A DNA stretch of 64,000 nt from a virus. Shown here piece after piece: positions 58,246 to 64,000 of this stretch (positions are counted from its first letter, which is position 1; the number at the start of each line of letters is the position of its first letter). The stretch lies in IMG/VR virus record IMGVR_UViG_3300017963_000232, positions 22,219 through 86,218 of that record; one strand, given 5' to 3'. Position numbers and translations under genes: made by a program. The notes beneath the pieces are model-generated. The model ran no database searches, was not told the origin of the DNA, and saw nothing but the letters and a program-made list of their open reading frames with translations.

Positions 58246-58417
58246 CCGCGGGAGAAGGGAACAACGAAACCTCCCCCCTGAACCAGGACTTTCCAAACGC
58301 GACCAAACATCGAGCGCGAACATCCGACGCGTGAAGCTGTAATAACTGCCACCCCTTTTGTACCCGGGGGTGGCATCGGGGCTCGCTGTTCCCCCTCGCG
58401 AGTCAGAGGGCGACCGC

Positions 58418-58588
58418 CTAGTCGTATTCCACCTCGAGGCCACGGTCCTCGTCGGGGTCCGTGTCCTCGTCCATGACGATGACGGGCAGACCCAGGGAGT
58501 CCGGGACGAGCTGGCCGTTCTGGACCTTGACGGCTTGGGAGCGCGCAACCACACGCCCCGTACGCATGTCCATGAAGTAGATCGTCAT
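58418..58588 (-). CDS. Small acidic protein
   Basis: 56 residues from ATG 58588 with TTAGGAGGAG upstream: MTIYFMDMRTGRVVARSQAV then VIVMDEDTDPDEDRG. A beta-strand start with an acidic end. Unknown. Confidence 0.7.
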   Translation of the reverse strand: MTIYFMDMRTGRVVARSQAVKVQNGQLVPDSLGLPVIVMDEDTDPDEDRGLEVEYD

Positions 58589-58597
58589 GAGCTCCTC

Positions 58598-58819
58598 CTA
58601 ACCGCTGATGAAGCGGCGCACGCGGAAGTCCGGGGCCATCTGCCGGTTCTTCTGAACCAGTAGGCTGGCCGCCCACGCCGCCCTCACGGTGCAGCCGGAA
58701 TCGGCAGCCTTGTCGAGCTCGTCGGCGATTCGGAGATATTCCGGATCGTCGTCGTGCTGAGTGCGGAGCTCGTGTGCCTTTTCGCGCAACACATCCTCGT
58801 CGTGCCTCGTCAGGATCAT
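58598..58819 (-). CDS. Unknown small helical protein
   Basis: 73 residues, two charged helices then a basic end. Follows a GGTACAAG core at 58850. Unknown. Confidence 0.75.
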   Translation of the reverse strand: MILTRHDEDVLREKAHELRTQHDDDPEYLRIADELDKAADSGCTVRAAWAASLLVQKNRQMAPDFRVRRFISG

Positions 58820-58849
58820 GACAATGCCTCCTTGGGTTGGTGTTACCTA

Positions 58850-58857
58850 CTTGTACC
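58850..58857 (-). promoter_or_regulatory. GGTACAAG core without a clear upstream box
   Basis: GGTACAAGTAGGTAAC on the minus strand right after the stop of the gene at 58858. The upstream AAAC box is only partly matched (AATC). Confidence 0.4.
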
Positions 58858-59568
58858 TCAGGAGTGCATGGGATTCTCAATTCCTGCCCAAGCCCAGGCG
58901 GCCTGAATGTAAAGGTACTCGGCTTCCTTGTAAACGGCTTCTTTAGGCCAGCGTTTTAGATTGTCGGAGAAGTGGCCGGTGTCGAAGCCGAGCCAGTAGA
59001 GATAGTCGGGGAGGACAAGCTTGAAGTCTTCAGCGTGGACGGCAGGACATTCCTCTCCACTGTAAGTGAGGCCTCCGTGGATGTTAGGGTCAACGTCATC
59101 GTAGTATTTTTCGAACCAAGGATGGTCCTCGGGAACACCCACGTAGCCGTTGCCCCATCCAGAATCTACCTTCGGGTGGTACCGCGGGCCTTTACAGATG
59201 ACGAAACGCATATCCTGATCGATGAGCTTACTGATGACAGGGATATGTTCGTCTACACAGATCGTCTTTTCAGGGTAGCGAGAACTCAACGCAGCGACGT
59301 AGTTTCGGGCACTCCGAAATCGAGTGGGAATAGGAGACATGAGACGGATACGAACGTCCTCCACGTACGAGTCTGCGTGGATAGTTCCCCCATCTCGCAG
59401 GTAGTTCCGGGCATTGTGTACGAAGTCTAGGTTAGAGCCTGCGAGGCGCAACCCGAGAGATATCGGATCACCAGCCACGGCTTCTAGTATCGCAGTACCC
59501 GGGTACTTTTCAGCCAGGTAGCTTAAGGCGCGGGTCACTTTCGTGGATGCAGAGTCCTGGGACGCCAT
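58858..59568 (-). CDS. Larger protein with FP/WF-like N-terminal domain
   Basis: 236 residues. VTRALSYLAEKYPGTAILEAV at 12-32 and the following strands resemble the FP/WF family. The C-terminal half (KGPRYHPKVDSGWGNGYV ... DYLYWLGFDTGHFSDN) is unique, Trp/Tyr/Asp-rich, and might be enzymatic. Overlaps the upstream gene by 59 bases. Confidence 0.75.
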   Translation of the reverse strand: MASQDSASTKVTRALSYLAEKYPGTAILEAVAGDPISLGLRLAGSNLDFVHNARNYLRDGGTIHADSYVEDVRIRLMSPIPTRFRSARNYVAALSSRYPEKTICVDEHIPVISKLIDQDMRFVICKGPRYHPKVDSGWGNGYVGVPEDHPWFEKYYDDVDPNIHGGLTYSGEECPAVHAEDFKLVLPDYLYWLGFDTGHFSDNLKRWPKEAVYKEAEYLYIQAAWAWAGIENPMHS

Positions 59569-59917
59569 CTCCTTCCTCCTCTTGGTCGAGAATGCACTGA
59601 ATGCATTTACTAGGTAAAGGCAGCTCCTCAGGAGGAGTTTGATGCCGCAGTTCTATAGCGGCCAACTCATCACGTCGAGGGATGGCCCGGGAGGGGCTGT
59701 TTGACGACGCCATCCAGCCCCACCTCTCGATGGGGGCTTCTTGACCCTCAAAGCCGACGAGTTCGTAGTCGCGTCTCTTGTAGTGCTGGAACCCGGCGAG
59801 GTTCATCAAGACTTGCTGCAGCGTGAGGGTGACGGCAACGAGGTCATGCTCCGAGTCGGAATACACCGTCATACGAATTAACGAAGGATCAATGTCCGTG
59901 TCGATCAAGACGCGCAT
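59510..59917 (-). CDS. Unknown protein
   Basis: 135 residues: beta-rich start (LIRMTVYSD, LVAVTLTLQQVL), then a Pro-rich end with CIQC...CIH that may bind metal. Tail overlaps the next gene. Unknown. Confidence 0.72.
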   Translation of the reverse strand: MRVLIDTDIDPSLIRMTVYSDSEHDLVAVTLTLQQVLMNLAGFQHYKRRDYELVGFEGQEAPIERWGWMASSNSPSRAIPRRDELAAIELRHQTPPEELPLPSKCIQCILDQEEEGDGVPGLCIHESDPRLKLPG

Positions 59918-59931
59918 GAGGGTCCCCTTTC

Positions 59932-60249
59932 TTAGTTGATATTTCGGGAGACGGGTTCGAGCACGATAGTGAAGTCGAATTCTTTGTCGAGCGCTTCCCG
60001 CATGGCTTCAGCTACGAGACCGCTGTACTGGCAGGAGGAGGCGTAGGCATCTTGTAGCCCTTCGCTGGAGAGGACTGTCATAACTGCCAGTATACGCACG
60101 AGAAGGTTCAGCAATTGACCCGAGGAAACCGCCGGAGTTCCGTCTTCTTTGTTCCCGACTTCGACGAGCGCCCGGTCGATGAAATCCAGAGGATTGTTCG
60201 GGTCGAGGTCGTCAGGGTCAAAGGTGATGGTGATCTTGGCTTGGCTCAC
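59932..60249 (-). CDS. Unknown helical protein, GTG start
   Basis: 105 residues from GTG 60249, overlapping the upstream stop (GTGA). KITITFDPDDL start, then amphipathic helices. Unknown. Confidence 0.7.
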   Translation of the reverse strand: MSQAKITITFDPDDLDPNNPLDFIDRALVEVGNKEDGTPAVSSGQLLNLLVRILAVMTVLSSEGLQDAYASSCQYSGLVAEAMREALDKEFDFTIVLEPVSRNIN

Positions 60250-60509
60250 GGCGACACCGTTCCTACCTCGTGTGCGCGGCCCAAGTTCCAGCACGCCTGG
60301 GCGAAGAGGTAGAACGCGTGATCCCAGCGTCCTTGTTCGAGAGCAGCGTCAGCACCTACTAACGACAGCTCCACTTTGGAGAGGAGTCCCAAGGCGGCCC
60401 GGGCATCTTCGCTGTCTTCTTCCAGTTGGGGCTGGAGAGCTTCACGCAGTTTGTCGAGTTGCGTGCTGCGTTTAGTTATTTCCTCTTTCAGAGCACCCTT
60501 GGCGGTCAT
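60246..60509 (-). CDS. Unknown helical protein
   Basis: 87 residues, two helical hairpins with TPR-like composition (WDHAFYLFAQACWNLG). GGAGGAG upstream. Unknown. Confidence 0.75.
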   Translation of the reverse strand: MTAKGALKEEITKRSTQLDKLREALQPQLEEDSEDARAALGLLSKVELSLVGADAALEQGRWDHAFYLFAQACWNLGRAHEVGTVSP

Positions 60510-60727
60510 CGTCTCCTCCTCGGCAGGGTCACAGACTCCACGTACTCCCAGTAACTAAGTGACGTCGCATACCACATCGCAATCCCAGCCGCTATGGCAG
60601 AAAAAGGAGCGATACTGATGTCCGCGGTGACCAAAGGTCCTACGAATGCCCCCGCGATGGTTCCGTACAGCGTCAAACGTTCGCGTCTCCTTCTTAGCGC
60701 ACGAATCCTGGACTTTATGGATGTCAT
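60506..60727 (-). CDS. Small membrane protein
   Basis: 73 residues from ATG 60727 (GGGAGG upstream): basic N-terminus, two membrane segments (about 18-33 and 36-56), Arg-rich end. First gene after promoter motif B. Confidence 0.75.
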   Translation of the reverse strand: MTSIKSRIRALRRRRERLTLYGTIAGAFVGPLVTADISIAPFSAIAAGIAMWYATSLSYWEYVESVTLPRRRR

Positions 60728-60740
60728 AAGGACCTCCCTT

Positions 60741-60776
60741 AAGTTGCAGTTAAAGCTTAACAACTCCTTCTACCAA
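60741..60776 (-). promoter_or_regulatory. Promoter motif B
   Basis: TCTTTTGGTAGAAGGAGTTG then TTTAACTGCAACTT on the minus strand, after a terminator. Spacing differs slightly from the other three copies. Confidence 0.45.
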
Positions 60777-60801
60777 AAGAAAGGCGCACGTGTGCACGCC
60801 T
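60776..60801 (-). terminator. Intrinsic terminator
   Basis: AGGCG/CGCCT stem with inner GTGCAC palindrome, then TTCTTTT on the minus strand. Confidence 0.72.
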
Positions 60802-60814
60802 CTCAAGATGGGGG

Positions 60815-61201
60815 TCACTCGTCGGACTCCCAGGTGTGGATGAAGGAGTCGTCGAGATCGAAGTTGAGGAGATCCTCGAGGAGGGGGGCGTCCGCGGGAG
60901 CGATGTCGATGTACCCGAAGATGGGGAGGCCGCCGGTCTCCGTCTCGGACTTGACGCGCGGGGCGCTGCGCACGAGCTGGGCTGCTTCACTGTGGGTGGT
61001 GTCCCAGTGGTCGCTGAGGTCTCGAACGAGTCCTCGAAGCTGCGCCTTGTTCGAGACGCGGATGAGCCCGTAGTACGGGTCGCAGTACTCGAACGTGGGG
61101 AAAGTGGCGGGCGCCTGGTAGGAGTGCCCGTGAAGACACCCGGTCCAGTGCCCTCCCTCGTCCCACTTTTCCTTGCGACGGTTCCTTCGCTTCTTGCCCA
61201 T
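60815..61201 (-). CDS. Unknown acidic protein with basic N-terminus
   Basis: 128 residues: MGKKRRNRRKEKW start, then an alpha/beta region and an acidic end (DLDDSF). Single-gene unit. Unknown. Confidence 0.75.
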   Translation of the reverse strand: MGKKRRNRRKEKWDEGGHWTGCLHGHSYQAPATFPTFEYCDPYYGLIRVSNKAQLRGLVRDLSDHWDTTHSEAAQLVRSAPRVKSETETGGLPIFGYIDIAPADAPLLEDLLNFDLDDSFIHTWESDE

Positions 61202-61236
61202 GGAGATTCTCCTGTTCTAGTTAGGGGTTACAAGTA

Positions 61237-61244
61237 CTTGTACC
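61237..61244 (-). promoter_or_regulatory. GGTACAAG core upstream of 61201
   Basis: GGTACAAGTACTTGTAACC on the minus strand, about 40 bases before ATG 61201. The upstream AAAC box is not well conserved. Confidence 0.4.
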
Positions 61245-61266
61245 AGCACAGGAGGGCTAAATTAGA

Positions 61267-61336
61267 AGTGCCCGGGAGACGCCGGGTAAGGAGGAGTGAC
61301 CGCCAAATCAGACCCCTACCGACATCCTCGGGCACT
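61267..61336 (-). ncRNA. Candidate small structured RNA
   Basis: AGTGCCCG pairs with CGGGCACT at the ends. Inside, GGTAGGG pairs with CCTTACC (one G-U). A TATAAT -10 at 61342-61347 would start transcription almost exactly at the outer stem. The result is a 70-base folded RNA or a structured leader of the gene at 61201. It is not a canonical tRNA. Confidence 0.5.
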
Positions 61337-61341
61337 CTCTA

Positions 61342-61347
61342 ATTATA
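61342..61347 (-). promoter_or_regulatory. TATAAT -10 element for the small RNA
   Basis: Perfect TATAAT on the minus strand seven bases before the structured element; no good -35. Confidence 0.5.
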
Positions 61348-61350
61348 GGC

Positions 61351-61380
61351 CAAAGAAGAGGAGGCCGAAGCCTCCCCTCC
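61351..61380 (-). terminator. UUCG-loop hairpin terminator
   Basis: GGAGGC-TTCG-GCCTCC on the minus strand followed by TCTTCTTT; ends the gene at 61388. Confidence 0.65.
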
Positions 61381-61387
61381 AAAAAAC

Positions 61388-61588
61388 TTATCTGAAGAGA
61401 TCCGAGTCCATGTTCAATGGCTCGAAATAAGCGGAGTCGTCTTCCGGTACTTGGACGCGCGTTTCCAAGGGCGTCTCCTTATTGAATTCGTCGAGGAATT
61501 CGTCAAGGGGTTCGAAGCAGACAGTTAGCAGTCTTCGACCGGTACGGTTGAGGACGCCAGAATACCGGACTTTGGGACAACAGGTCAT
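61388..61588 (-). CDS. Small Cys-start acidic protein
   Basis: 66 residues from ATG 61588 (AAGGAGGTG upstream): MTCCPKVRYSG then an acidic helix and end. Unknown. Confidence 0.7.
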   Translation of the reverse strand: MTCCPKVRYSGVLNRTGRRLLTVCFEPLDEFLDEFNKETPLETRVQVPEDDSAYFEPLNMDSDLFR

Positions 61589-61639
61589 AGACACACCTCC
61601 TTGGCTTTGGAAACTATTTTCTTATACCCGCGGAGGGCC

Positions 61640-61645
61640 TATAAT
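61640..61645 (+). promoter_or_regulatory. TATAAT close to start codon (leaderless context)
   Basis: TATAAT ends eight bases before ATG 61653; transcription would start at about the A of the start codon. Confidence 0.45.
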
Positions 61646-61652
61646 TACGGGC

Positions 61653-62024
61653 ATGAAGACGCCATTCGAAATGGGGTATCGGGACGCGCTGATGAAGCTC
61701 GGCACCGACGCAACATCCACGTGGATGCCGCCAGGGGCGAGACCTGAAAGACCGTCTATGTTCCAAGGATCAGAGGCTGCAGCGCACTCTCGCCGGGTGG
61801 GGGCCGACAAGGCTCCCCCAGGACTTCTACGTAAAGGCTGGTCGAAGTTTCGGAGTCTCCCGCTCAAAGCGCAGATCGGAATAGGGGCGGGGGCTGCCGG
61901 ACTGGCGGGTCTCGGTGCTCTGCTAGCCAAAAAAGAGAAAGAGCAGCCTGGAAGCCGATTCGCTTATCGGGACAACACCCCTGAATTGCAAGCCGCAGCT
62001 TATCAGCAGAGACTGTACTCCTAA
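61653..62024 (+). CDS. Gly-rich virion-like protein with KLG tag, lone + gene
   Basis: 123 residues from ATG 61653: MKTPFEMGYRDALMKLGTDA, the clearest copy of the tag shared with 43935 and 14820. A Gly/Ala membrane-like segment lies at about 72-90, then Lys/Glu, and a Gln/Ala-rich end. It is the only + strand gene between 15848-16015 and the right edge, and its stop overlaps that of the convergent gene. Confidence 0.78.
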   Translation: MKTPFEMGYRDALMKLGTDATSTWMPPGARPERPSMFQGSEAAAHSRRVGADKAPPGLLRKGWSKFRSLPLKAQIGIGAGAAGLAGLGALLAKKEKEQPGSRFAYRDNTPELQAAAYQQRLYS

Positions 62025-62497
62025 TCCGCACGTACAAAGCTGGCGACGCCCAACGCCCCTATCGCCACAGTCTCAACAAGAATAACACTCCACATGAGTA
62101 CCTTTTCGATCTTGTGGCTCTTGCTTCCAGATAGGAGAGAGGTTTCGAGCTCGCCCACTCGAGTCTTCCGGTAGTCGTTGTCAGCTTGCAGAAGTTTGAT
62201 GGTTGCTTCGTAGCTGCTGATCTTGAGCTCATAGGCTGTGACGATGTCGTTATGCGCGTCCAGGGCTCCCTGAATCTTCAGCCGCCATTTGAAGAGTCCC
62301 TGGTAATCAGCTGCCAAGAGCGCTACGTTCTGCCACCCCTTTACCGTAGTGCACACACGAGTCTCCCCGTCGATCTCCTCTATTGTAGGGGTAGGGAGCC
62401 GTCGAAGCGTCTCGTAGGGATTCGCATCAGGAACCACGTCGTCGGCGTACGACACCGTAGGCGCTAAGACCAAAAGAAAAGCCAGTAGGTATCTCAT
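62021..62497 (-). CDS. Exported coiled-coil protein with C-terminal membrane segment
   Basis: 158 residues. Cleavable-looking signal (LLAFLLVLAPTVSYA, about 4-18), soluble part with one Cys, coiled coil (about 75-125), then membrane segment 133-152. Topology suggests a periplasmic protein anchored at its C-terminus. With the neighbour at 62494 it could form an envelope-spanning lysis or structural pair. Confidence 0.75.
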   Translation of the reverse strand: MRYLLAFLLVLAPTVSYADDVVPDANPYETLRRLPTPTIEEIDGETRVCTTVKGWQNVALLAADYQGLFKWRLKIQGALDAHNDIVTAYELKISSYEATIKLLQADNDYRKTRVGELETSLLSGSKSHKIEKVLMWSVILVETVAIGALGVASFVRAD

Positions 62498-62874
62498 AGT
62501 CCCAGCTCCTCCTGGATCTTGAGCAGTTCCTCAGCGCTTGTCGCTTTGAGGATCTTCTCACGAGCCTTGAGAGTATCTTGGTCGATGTCCCCGGCCTGGT
62601 TCAACTTGGTCGCCATCTCTTTCTTTTTGGCCTTGAGCAGTCCATCAAGAACCTTGCGCTGGTCGTCGTACCCTTCTAGCGCGGTATCGACGACGTTGTC
62701 GTGCGCTTTGTCAGACTTGGTCCGGTCTACTCGAGGTCCAGGCAAAAATTTAGCGATCCCTGCCAGGACCGCCAAAAGGACAATGCCAACCAACGCAAGC
62801 ACTCCTAACACTTTGCCCCACCAGGGGAGACCCTTGTACCAGGCCCATGTGTCGGAGAGCTTGCGTTGGAGCAT
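62494..62874 (-). CDS. Membrane protein with C-terminal helical domain, spanin-like
   Basis: 126 residues from ATG 62874 (AAGGAGG upstream). Membrane segment about 21-43, then a charged helical region. Topology of an inner-membrane spanin (Rz-like). Adjacent to and overlapping the gene at 62021. Confidence 0.72.
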   Translation of the reverse strand: MLQRKLSDTWAWYKGLPWWGKVLGVLALVGIVLLAVLAGIAKFLPGPRVDRTKSDKAHDNVVDTALEGYDDQRKVLDGLLKAKKKEMATKLNQAGDIDQDTLKAREKILKATSAEELLKIQEELGL

Positions 62875-62878
62875 TGGT

Positions 62879-63055
62879 CTATTCCTCCTTCTGGACTTGC
62901 CAGTCGATGAACTCAACATCCTCATCATACTCCGGATCGTCATAAATATCACCGTGACCGTCAGCGACAAGGAGGAGTGCCTCTATTTCGCTGACGGCCT
63001 CGATGTGTACTTCTTGGATCCAGCGTTCGCGCTTGAAGACCCGGTACCGGGTCAT
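62879..63055 (-). CDS. Small acidic protein
   Basis: 58 residues from ATG 63055 (ATGA overlap): MTRYRVFKRERWIQEVHIEA then acidic DDPEYDEDVEF. Beta-alpha-beta, like other small phage proteins of unknown role. Confidence 0.72.
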   Translation of the reverse strand: MTRYRVFKRERWIQEVHIEAVSEIEALLLVADGHGDIYDDPEYDEDVEFIDWQVQKEE

Positions 63056-63324
63056 ACGGCTGCGTTCTGCAGGCTGCTGCACCGGCGCAACTTCGGCGTG
63101 GGCAGTGAGTACGTCGAGTTGAGGTGGTCGTCGCACGCGTAGTTCCCCTGGAACCAGTTGAGTTTGTTCGACCGATTCTTGTGGGCGCCACACACAGCGC
63201 ATCCCATTGCCAGCTTGGCGCTCATGCATTCGGTGCAGTAGCGCCTCGCGTTCGCAGGGGTCTTGACACACACCTCAATGAGGGTGTGACAGCCCGAGCA
63301 CTTTCGCAGTGTCTTTTTGGACAT
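63052..63324 (-). CDS. Small zinc-binding protein
   Basis: 90 residues with many Cys: CSGC, CTEC, CAVC and CDDH in series, possibly two zinc ribbons. GGAGGTG upstream. Unknown target. Confidence 0.78.
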   Translation of the reverse strand: MSKKTLRKCSGCHTLIEVCVKTPANARRYCTECMSAKLAMGCAVCGAHKNRSNKLNWFQGNYACDDHLNSTYSLPTPKLRRCSSLQNAAV

Positions 63325-63369
63325 TCCACACCTCCTTTACCTAACCTAAGACACCTTTAACCACGAAAT

Positions 63370-63618
63370 TTACGAAAAGCAAACTGCTTTGCTCACTTTT
63401 GGTATCTTCGGAGGATCGCCGAGTTCTTTTTTCGACGTTGGACGTTCCGTCCATTCGTACGTCGTGAAACCGTCGATAAAATGAACTCGGCGAGGCCGGA
63501 CGTAGATATCGAAAGTGTGTACAAACGTCTGACTGTCGTGCCTCGGTAAGGGTGTAACACCCTCGAGTGCCGTAACGGCGTTATCCAGTTTGCTGAAGTA
63601 AAAAGGGAGAGGGAGCAC
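63370..63618 (-). CDS. Possible small protein, GTG start
   Basis: 82 residues from GTG 63618 without a clear SD. It reads like a real beta-rich protein (TFDIYVRPRRVHFIDG). It may begin further in or be the end of a truncated gene. Confidence 0.5.
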   Translation of the reverse strand: MLPLPFYFSKLDNAVTALEGVTPLPRHDSQTFVHTFDIYVRPRRVHFIDGFTTYEWTERPTSKKELGDPPKIPKVSKAVCFS

Positions 63619-63639
63619 ATGCTACTAGGCTCTGGGAGT

Positions 63640-64000
63640 GACCTGCAGAGCTCATGATCTAGAAAAGCGGCATTTTCGTTGGATCACCTCGAGCCGCGGT
63701 TACGAGACTAGCGAGTCTAGTCCCGTGGGGCGGGGCCGCGAAGGACAACGATGTCCGAGCAGACGAAGTAACCACGCCTCGAGGTGATCTAACGAAAAAC
63801 GCATTTTCTAGATCATGAGCTCTGCATGGTTACTCGTAGCCTCGTGCCACTTAATGGAAAACCGATGTTAGACAGTTACTGTCTATGGCCCTCGTTTGCT
63901 CGTCAGGGAGCAGAGGCCGGGCGAGAGATTCCCGACATGCCCCCGTTCGTGCCAGGGCGCTAGCATGTGCACTAGCTTTCGCCCCTCTCAAATTGGTGTC
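63640..64000 (+). ncRNA. Candidate large structured RNA, continues past the right edge
   Basis: Arms at 63644-63702 and 63769-63825 form a near-perfect inverted repeat of about 58 bases with a G-U-compatible change. The 66-base loop contains two hairpins: GACTAG/CTAGTC and GGACA/TGTCC. After the arm come TAGACAG/CTGTCTA and TGCTC/GAGCA hairpins to the edge. No ORF is visible. Strand chosen from the G-U pair; an attachment or replication element is an alternative. Confidence 0.55.
63644..63825. repeat. Imperfect inverted repeat, arms of about 58 bases
   Basis: The left arm and the reverse complement of the right arm share TGCAGAGCTCATGATCTAG, then TTTTCGTT, GATCACCTCGAG and GGTTA, with only a small internal bulge and a few mismatches. 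Confidence 0.9.

Noticed and set aside
61267-61336. tRNA gene
   Set aside because: No T-loop TTCGA-type sequence, no proper D or anticodon arm, no CCA end; only the outer stem resembles an acceptor.
1-64000. Prophage signs: integrase, repressor cassette, attachment sites
   Set aside because: No integrase-like or recombinase motif seen in any frame; the inverted repeat at the right edge is structural, not a typical att pair.

Overview
The window looks like part of a large tailed-phage (probably jumbo-phage) genome. Genes are tightly packed in long one-strand operons with stop/start overlaps and strong AGGAGG ribosome sites. The left edge has a tail assembly chaperone / tape-measure arrangement, and elsewhere there are phage DNA-metabolism genes, many small CxxC proteins, glycine-rich probable virion proteins, and terminator-promoter modules at operon joints. 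I saw no tRNA, rRNA, integrase, transposase or CRISPR array. The host is unknown. One lipoprotein with Asp-Ser/Asp-Ala repeats and a Cys-rich tail resembles cell-surface proteins of Myxococcota and relatives, so a host in that direction is a guess.

Layout. 1-3906 (-): tail assembly chaperone, a possible frameshift extension, and the N-terminal part of a tape-measure-like protein. 3996-12903 (+): family 4 uracil-DNA glycosylase, Fe-S helicase of the DinG/XPD type, small zinc proteins, an exported lysozyme-like protein, a gene-free segment of about 700 bases that looks like a large structured RNA, a dNMP kinase, and three genes overlapping through low-complexity tails. 12900-14189 (-): Nudix hydrolase and an unknown. 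14284-15065 (+): membrane HExxH protein and a virion-like protein. 15146-28696 (-): Gly/Ala-rich probable virion proteins, small DNA-binding proteins, and an adjacent polymerase-beta-type nucleotidyltransferase and SNF2-type helicase. 28783-48234 (-): about 50 small accessory genes, including duplicated lipoprotein modules, a vWA / coiled-coil / adenylosuccinate-synthetase-like operon, two DNA-glycosylase-like paralogs, and a 624-residue unknown with a Myb/SANT-like end.

48235-49645 holds no convincing gene; its first kilobase is strikingly AT-rich and contains a G-run/hairpin element, making it a candidate replication origin or control region. 49646-57549 (-) is the most unusual part: 19 consecutive small genes, most of which seem to be highly diverged copies of one domain (N-terminal helix, an F/Y-P-G turn, beta strands, and often a late W-F helix). 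I know no name for this family. 57742-61588 (-) continues with small accessory genes and a possible small structured RNA; 61653-62024 is a lone + strand virion-like gene; 62021-63618 (-) has two membrane coiled-coil proteins and small zinc proteins. The right edge enters a second strongly structured, probably non-coding element built on a near-perfect 58-base inverted repeat.

Two recurrent, presumably phage-specific promoter motifs (one with core GGTACAAG, one with core TTGGTARAAG) head several minus-strand operons, in most cases directly after an intrinsic terminator. All function statements come from reading motifs by eye; no database search was run.
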